Positions 61,166 through 64,000 of a DNA stretch of 64,000 bases are shown here, piece after piece. Location of the stretch: the NCBI GenBank assembly GCA_029242715.1, contig JAQWTL010000025.1, positions 1-64,000 on the forward strand, in the 5' to 3' direction. Each line of letters opens with the position of its first letter. Position 1 is the stretch's first letter. Below the pieces are notes generated by a model that was not told where the DNA came from, searched no databases, and was given only the letters and a program-made list of their open reading frames with translations. The translations under genes were made by a program, and so were the position numbers. Source of the DNA: Phycisphaerales bacterium. Its GTDB lineage: Bacteria > Planctomycetota > Phycisphaerae > Phycisphaerales > SM1A02.

Positions 61166-62527
61166 TCAGCCCGTGATGCGACGAGCGATCAGCATGGCCA
61201 TCTCAAGGGCCTGTTCGTAGTTGAGCCGCGGGTCAACCAGCGATCGATAACCGTCACCGAGATCATCATCGGTGAGCCCACGTGCGCCGCCGGTGCACTC
61301 GGTCACGTTGTCGCCGGTCAGTTCGAAATGAACGCCTCCAAGCCGTGAATCAAAGTTGCGGTGTATCTCGATGGACTGCTCGAGTTCCATCAGGATGTCA
61401 TCGAAACGACGGGTTTTCAGGCCCTTGTCGGTAGATCTCGTATTTCCATGCATGGGATCGCAGACAAAGAGAACTCGTCGCCCGGTGCTTTTCACGGCCT
61501 CGATCAGGGCTGGCAGGTAGTCGGCCACCTTGGACGCACCGTAGCGATGGATCAGAGTGAGTCGGCCAGGTTCATCATCAGGGTGCAGGGCATCGATGAG
61601 TGGATTAATGAAACCACTGATTTCGTGAGGTTCGACGCTTGGTCCGATCTTGACCCCGATTGGATTCCGGATGCCTCGCATGAATTCAACATGGGCGCCA
61701 TCGGCAGCAGCAGTACGCATGCCGATCCAAGGGAAGTGGGTCGAGAGGTTGTACCAACCATGCCGTCGCGGAACCATTCGGGTGAGGGCTGCCTCATATT
61801 CAAGGAGCAGGGCTTCATGGCTCGTGAAGAAGTCGACACGTGAAAGATCACCGACGGAAATACCCGTGAGTGTCTCCATGAACTGAACGGCATCGCCCAG
61901 TTGGCCGACCATCTCCTGGTACTCGCTGGCATGGGGTGAATGTTCAACCCAGCCCAGGTCCCAGTACTCGGGGTGATGCAGATCGGCGAATCCACCGCCG
62001 ACCAGTGCTCGGATGAAGTTGATCGTCAGGGCTGAACGCTCATATCCCCGGAGCATCCGCCATGGATCCGGTTTGCGTGAATGTTCCTCGAACTCGGGAC
62101 GGTTGACGATGTCACCGAAGTAGGAAGGCAGTTCGACCCCATCACGGGTTTCAGTCGGGGACGATCGAGGCTTGGCATATTGGCCGCCCAGGCGTCCGAC
62201 GCGGATGACCGGAAGGCGTGTTCCCTGGACGAGCACAAGTGACATCTGCAGAAGGATCTTGAGTTTCGCAGTGATCTCGTCAGAGGTGCATCCATTGAAC
62301 TGCTCGGCGCAATCACCTCCCTGGAGGAGGAAACGACGTCCTTCGGCAGCTTCACCAAGCCGTTCCTTGAGCCGCTCGATTTCCCAGGAAGTCACCAGGG
62401 GTGGAAAGGAGGCCAACTCCCCAGCCGCTTCCTTCAATGAGGCAGCATCCGGGTAGCCCGGCTGGTGCATGGCAGGTCGGTCCCGCCAGGATTCATTGGT
62501 CCACGTTGAGGCCTGGTTCTTTTTCAT
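61166..62527 (-). CDS. 3-deoxy-7-phosphoheptulonate synthase, class II
   Basis: 453 aa, usual length for the plant/actinobacterial class II enzymes. First step of the shikimate pathway. FLLQGGDCAEQFNGC, LPVIRVGRLGGQYAKPRSSP, ADLHHPEYWDLGW, FTSHEALLLEYEAALTR, WIGMRTAAADGAHVEFMRGIRNPIGVKIGPS, VCDPMHGNTRST, GGVHFELTGDNVTECTGG, YRSLVDPRLNYEQALEMA. Lone gene; followed upstream by tRNA-Leu on the same strand. Confidence 0.97.
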   Translation of the reverse strand: MKKNQASTWTNESWRDRPAMHQPGYPDAASLKEAAGELASFPPLVTSWEIERLKERLGEAAEGRRFLLQGGDCAEQFNGCTSDEITAKLKILLQMSLVLVQGTRLPVIRVGRLGGQYAKPRSSPTETRDGVELPSYFGDIVNRPEFEEHSRKPDPWRMLRGYERSALTINFIRALVGGGFADLHHPEYWDLGWVEHSPHASEYQEMVGQLGDAVQFMETLTGISVGDLSRVDFFTSHEALLLEYEAALTRMVPRRHGWYNLSTHFPWIGMRTAAADGAHVEFMRGIRNPIGVKIGPSVEPHEISGFINPLIDALHPDDEPGRLTLIHRYGASKVADYLPALIEAVKSTGRRVLFVCDPMHGNTRSTDKGLKTRRFDDILMELEQSIEIHRNFDSRLGGVHFELTGDNVTECTGGARGLTDDDLGDGYRSLVDPRLNYEQALEMAMLIARRITG

Positions 62528-62614
62528 GGGAATGGGAAGAGTACCCGCTGAATAGCCAGTGGCCTCTGAAAAGGCTCATTGAAAGGAGGGGTCGGGTCCT
62601 CAGGGGGATCAAAA

Positions 62615-62696
62615 TGCGGGTGAGAGGATTCGAACCTCCACGGGTTGCCCCACTGGAACCTAAATCCAGCGCGTCTGCCAGTTCCGCCACACCCGC
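62615..62696 (-). tRNA. tRNA-Leu (anticodon UAG)
   Basis: 82 nt cloverleaf. Acceptor GCGGGTG/CACCCGC with discriminator A, D-arm TGGCGGAACTGGCAGACGCG, anticodon stem CTGGA/TCCAG with loop TTTAGGT (UAG), long variable arm TGGGGCAACCCG, T-arm GGAGGTTCGAATCCTCT. CCA is not encoded; TTTT follows. Confidence 0.97.
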
Positions 62697-62805
62697 AATA
62701 AAGTACCTGTGAAGCCCCGGTGGGCCTTGGGACGATGATGGGAGGGTACCTTTGCCCACATGATGCTGGGCAGCACACAATGATACACCCAGGGAGTCAC
62801 TCTCA

Positions 62806-63486
62806 ATGAGTTTCAGTCAAGCCACCGGAACAACCTTCATGCCCTTGTTGAGCCGAATCGTCCTTGGTTCAGCTTTCCTGCTGTCTGGTTGGTACCACTG
62901 CTTCTCAACAGGCGATTTCACGCCTGCCCAGCAAGACCAGATCAAGCAGATGCAGGCCTCCGTGGGCCATGGGGCCACAAAGGCCAGGGTGGTTGTCCTT
63001 CAGGATGGTGATGGGGGCGATGCTGAGACACCTCCAGCAGCGGAACCCAAGCCTGCGGATGACCCTCCAGCAGCCAAGGAGCCCGAGGGAACCCGAGCGA
63101 TGTATCGCATCGCTCTGGATCTTCACCAATGGGGCATCAAGGGCGCCGTCCCGCTGGCATGGGGCATCGCGGTCTTCGAGATCGTTGCCGGAGCACTTGT
63201 CCTGCTGGGTCTCTTCACGCGGCTGTGGGGTTTCCTGCTGGCTTGTCTGATCGGCGCTGGATTCGCCCTGACCAGTGTCCAGGAGCACGGCATGTTCCAG
63301 GACAATCCATTCCAGTGGCGTGGCAATCCTGCTGCGTACTACGAGATGTATTTCCAGGCAGCTGGTTTCGTGCTGGCGCTGGGTCTGTTCCTGGTCGGCC
63401 CGGGTGTGCTCGCCCTGGATAGCGTCGTCTTCGGGCGTCGCCAGGCCAAGGCGAATGCAAGCACACCGGCAAACCAGGCCAGCTGA
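62806..63486 (+). CDS. DoxX-like membrane protein with Pro/Ala-rich loop
   Basis: 226 aa. Four membrane helices in the DoxX pattern: LLSRIVLGSAFLLSGWYHCF, PLAWGIAVFEIVAGALVLLGLFTRLWGFLLACLIGAGFAL, QAAGFVLALGLFLVGPG. A ~75-residue loop between helix 1 and 2 is Pro/Ala/Glu-rich (AETPPAAEPKPADDPPAAKE), longer than in typical DoxX. Possible role in thiosulfate or redox membrane chemistry as in relatives; not shown. No ribosome site stands out before ATG 62806. Confidence 0.85.
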   Translation: MSFSQATGTTFMPLLSRIVLGSAFLLSGWYHCFSTGDFTPAQQDQIKQMQASVGHGATKARVVVLQDGDGGDAETPPAAEPKPADDPPAAKEPEGTRAMYRIALDLHQWGIKGAVPLAWGIAVFEIVAGALVLLGLFTRLWGFLLACLIGAGFALTSVQEHGMFQDNPFQWRGNPAAYYEMYFQAAGFVLALGLFLVGPGVLALDSVVFGRRQAKANASTPANQAS

Positions 63487-63493
63487 ACCGATC

Positions 63494-64000
63494 GTGGATC
63501 GTTCGCCGGCACGGTTGAAGAGAAATCGTCGGACTCGCAAGCCGCAGCGTTCGCGTGCCGTCCCCTGGATGGCATCGATCCTGCTGCATGCTCTTGTCAT
63601 CGCAGCGGGGCTGGTCGTGACCTGGACAGTCGTCCAGGAAGATTCCAGGCCATTGCCTCGACCGATTGTTGCGGATTTCAAGGCGACGGCCTTCATGCCA
63701 GTGGATGAACTCCCGGTCACTCAGATTCAGGACAGCATTGAGCCCACATTGGAACCGCCACCCCCGATTCCCGTGAAGACGACCAGCCCTGAACAGGTCG
63801 ACATGACTTGGGCAGTCATTGATGCCTCGATGGCGGCAAGAGCAGGCGAATCAAAGCATGACGCGGGATTTGCAGGTGCAAGGGCAACCAATGCACGCTC
63901 GATTGTCTATGTCATCGATGCCAGCGGCAGCATGACGACCTGGTTGACCATGGTGCTCAAGGCGCTTGACCAGTCGTTGTCCCGACTTGATTCTGCCCAA
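63494..64000 (+). CDS. VWA-domain protein, C-terminus beyond window (partial)
   Basis: 169 codons from GTG 63494 to the right edge, 7 bp after the DoxX-like stop. Very basic N-terminus (ARLKRNRRTRKPQRSR), one membrane helix (MASILLHALVIAAGLVVTWTVV), a Pro-rich stretch (IEPTLEPPPPIPVK), then the start of a von Willebrand A fold with MIDAS motif YVIDASGSM at ~147-155. Likely cotranscribed with the DoxX-like gene. ATG 63569 is an alternative start. Function unknown. Confidence 0.8.
   Translation, partial: MDRSPARLKRNRRTRKPQRSRAVPWMASILLHALVIAAGLVVTWTVVQEDSRPLPRPIVADFKATAFMPVDELPVTQIQDSIEPTLEPPPPIPVKTTSPEQVDMTWAVIDASMAARAGESKHDAGFAGARATNARSIVYVIDASGSMTTWLTMVLKALDQSLSRLDSAQ

Overview
The window looks like a chromosomal piece of a planctomycete, most likely class Phycisphaerae. 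I infer this from its content, not from any search. The signs are a planctomycete-type Ser/Thr kinase with a C-terminal membrane helix, an excisionase-type HTH fused to a receiver domain, a gram-negative envelope (LpxA, an OmpH/Skp-like protein, lipoproteins, LolA-like fold), and many large secreted proteins. These combine FG-GAP beta-propeller blades, parallel beta-helices, calcium-binding 'DxNxNGIPDxC' repeats and a C-terminal dockerin-like segment. Base composition is moderately GC-rich throughout, and I saw no integrase or transposase.

Layout. 1-5.2 kb: two paralogous FG-GAP genes on the minus strand (the first runs off the left edge) on either side of a secreted glycoside hydrolase family 7-like gene. 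That gene lies between 25-bp direct repeats, and a 3' remnant of the neighbouring mutase gene sits beside it. 5.3-14.4 kb: B12-dependent acyl-CoA mutase large subunit, lipoprotein, ispF with a lipoprotein and a TPR metallopeptidase as a plus-strand operon, then an acyl-CoA carboxylase beta subunit and an SDR on the minus strand. Upstream of the carboxylase is a possible attenuator with a 13-residue Cys-rich ORF and a terminator. 14.8-23.2 kb: housekeeping (ftsK, MBL hydrolase, lpxA, lipB, Skp-like, lepA). 24-27.1 kb: HTH plus pseudo-receiver regulator and a secreted alpha/beta-hydrolase-like protein without its nucleophile.

27.5-46.4 kb is an accessory surface-protein island. It holds two paralogous beta-helix/dockerin proteins (one with features of high expression), a subtilase with a Glu at the catalytic Asp position, a further beta-helix protein, and three tandem minus-strand giant FG-GAP genes. 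All end in the same type of dockerin-like segment. Identical 75-bp terminator-bearing 3' ends show recent duplication or homogenisation. I found no cohesin partner in the window.

46.5-64 kb returns to core metabolism: M19 dipeptidase and rimO, nadD and aldehyde dehydrogenase, NmrA-like protein and Ser/Thr kinase, panC, cysteine desulfurase, a ketosynthase pair (FabF plus a His-less partner resembling a chain-length factor), ZIP-like transporter, TM2 protein, class II DAHP synthase, tRNA-Leu(UAG), DoxX-like protein and the start of a VWA-domain protein.

Most likely to be new: the prokaryotic GH7-like enzyme in its repeat-flanked cassette, the shared C-terminal dockerin-like tag on nine secreted proteins, the degenerate ketosynthase partner, and the Cys-rich leader ORF. 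All functional calls come from reading motifs by eye; no database search was possible.
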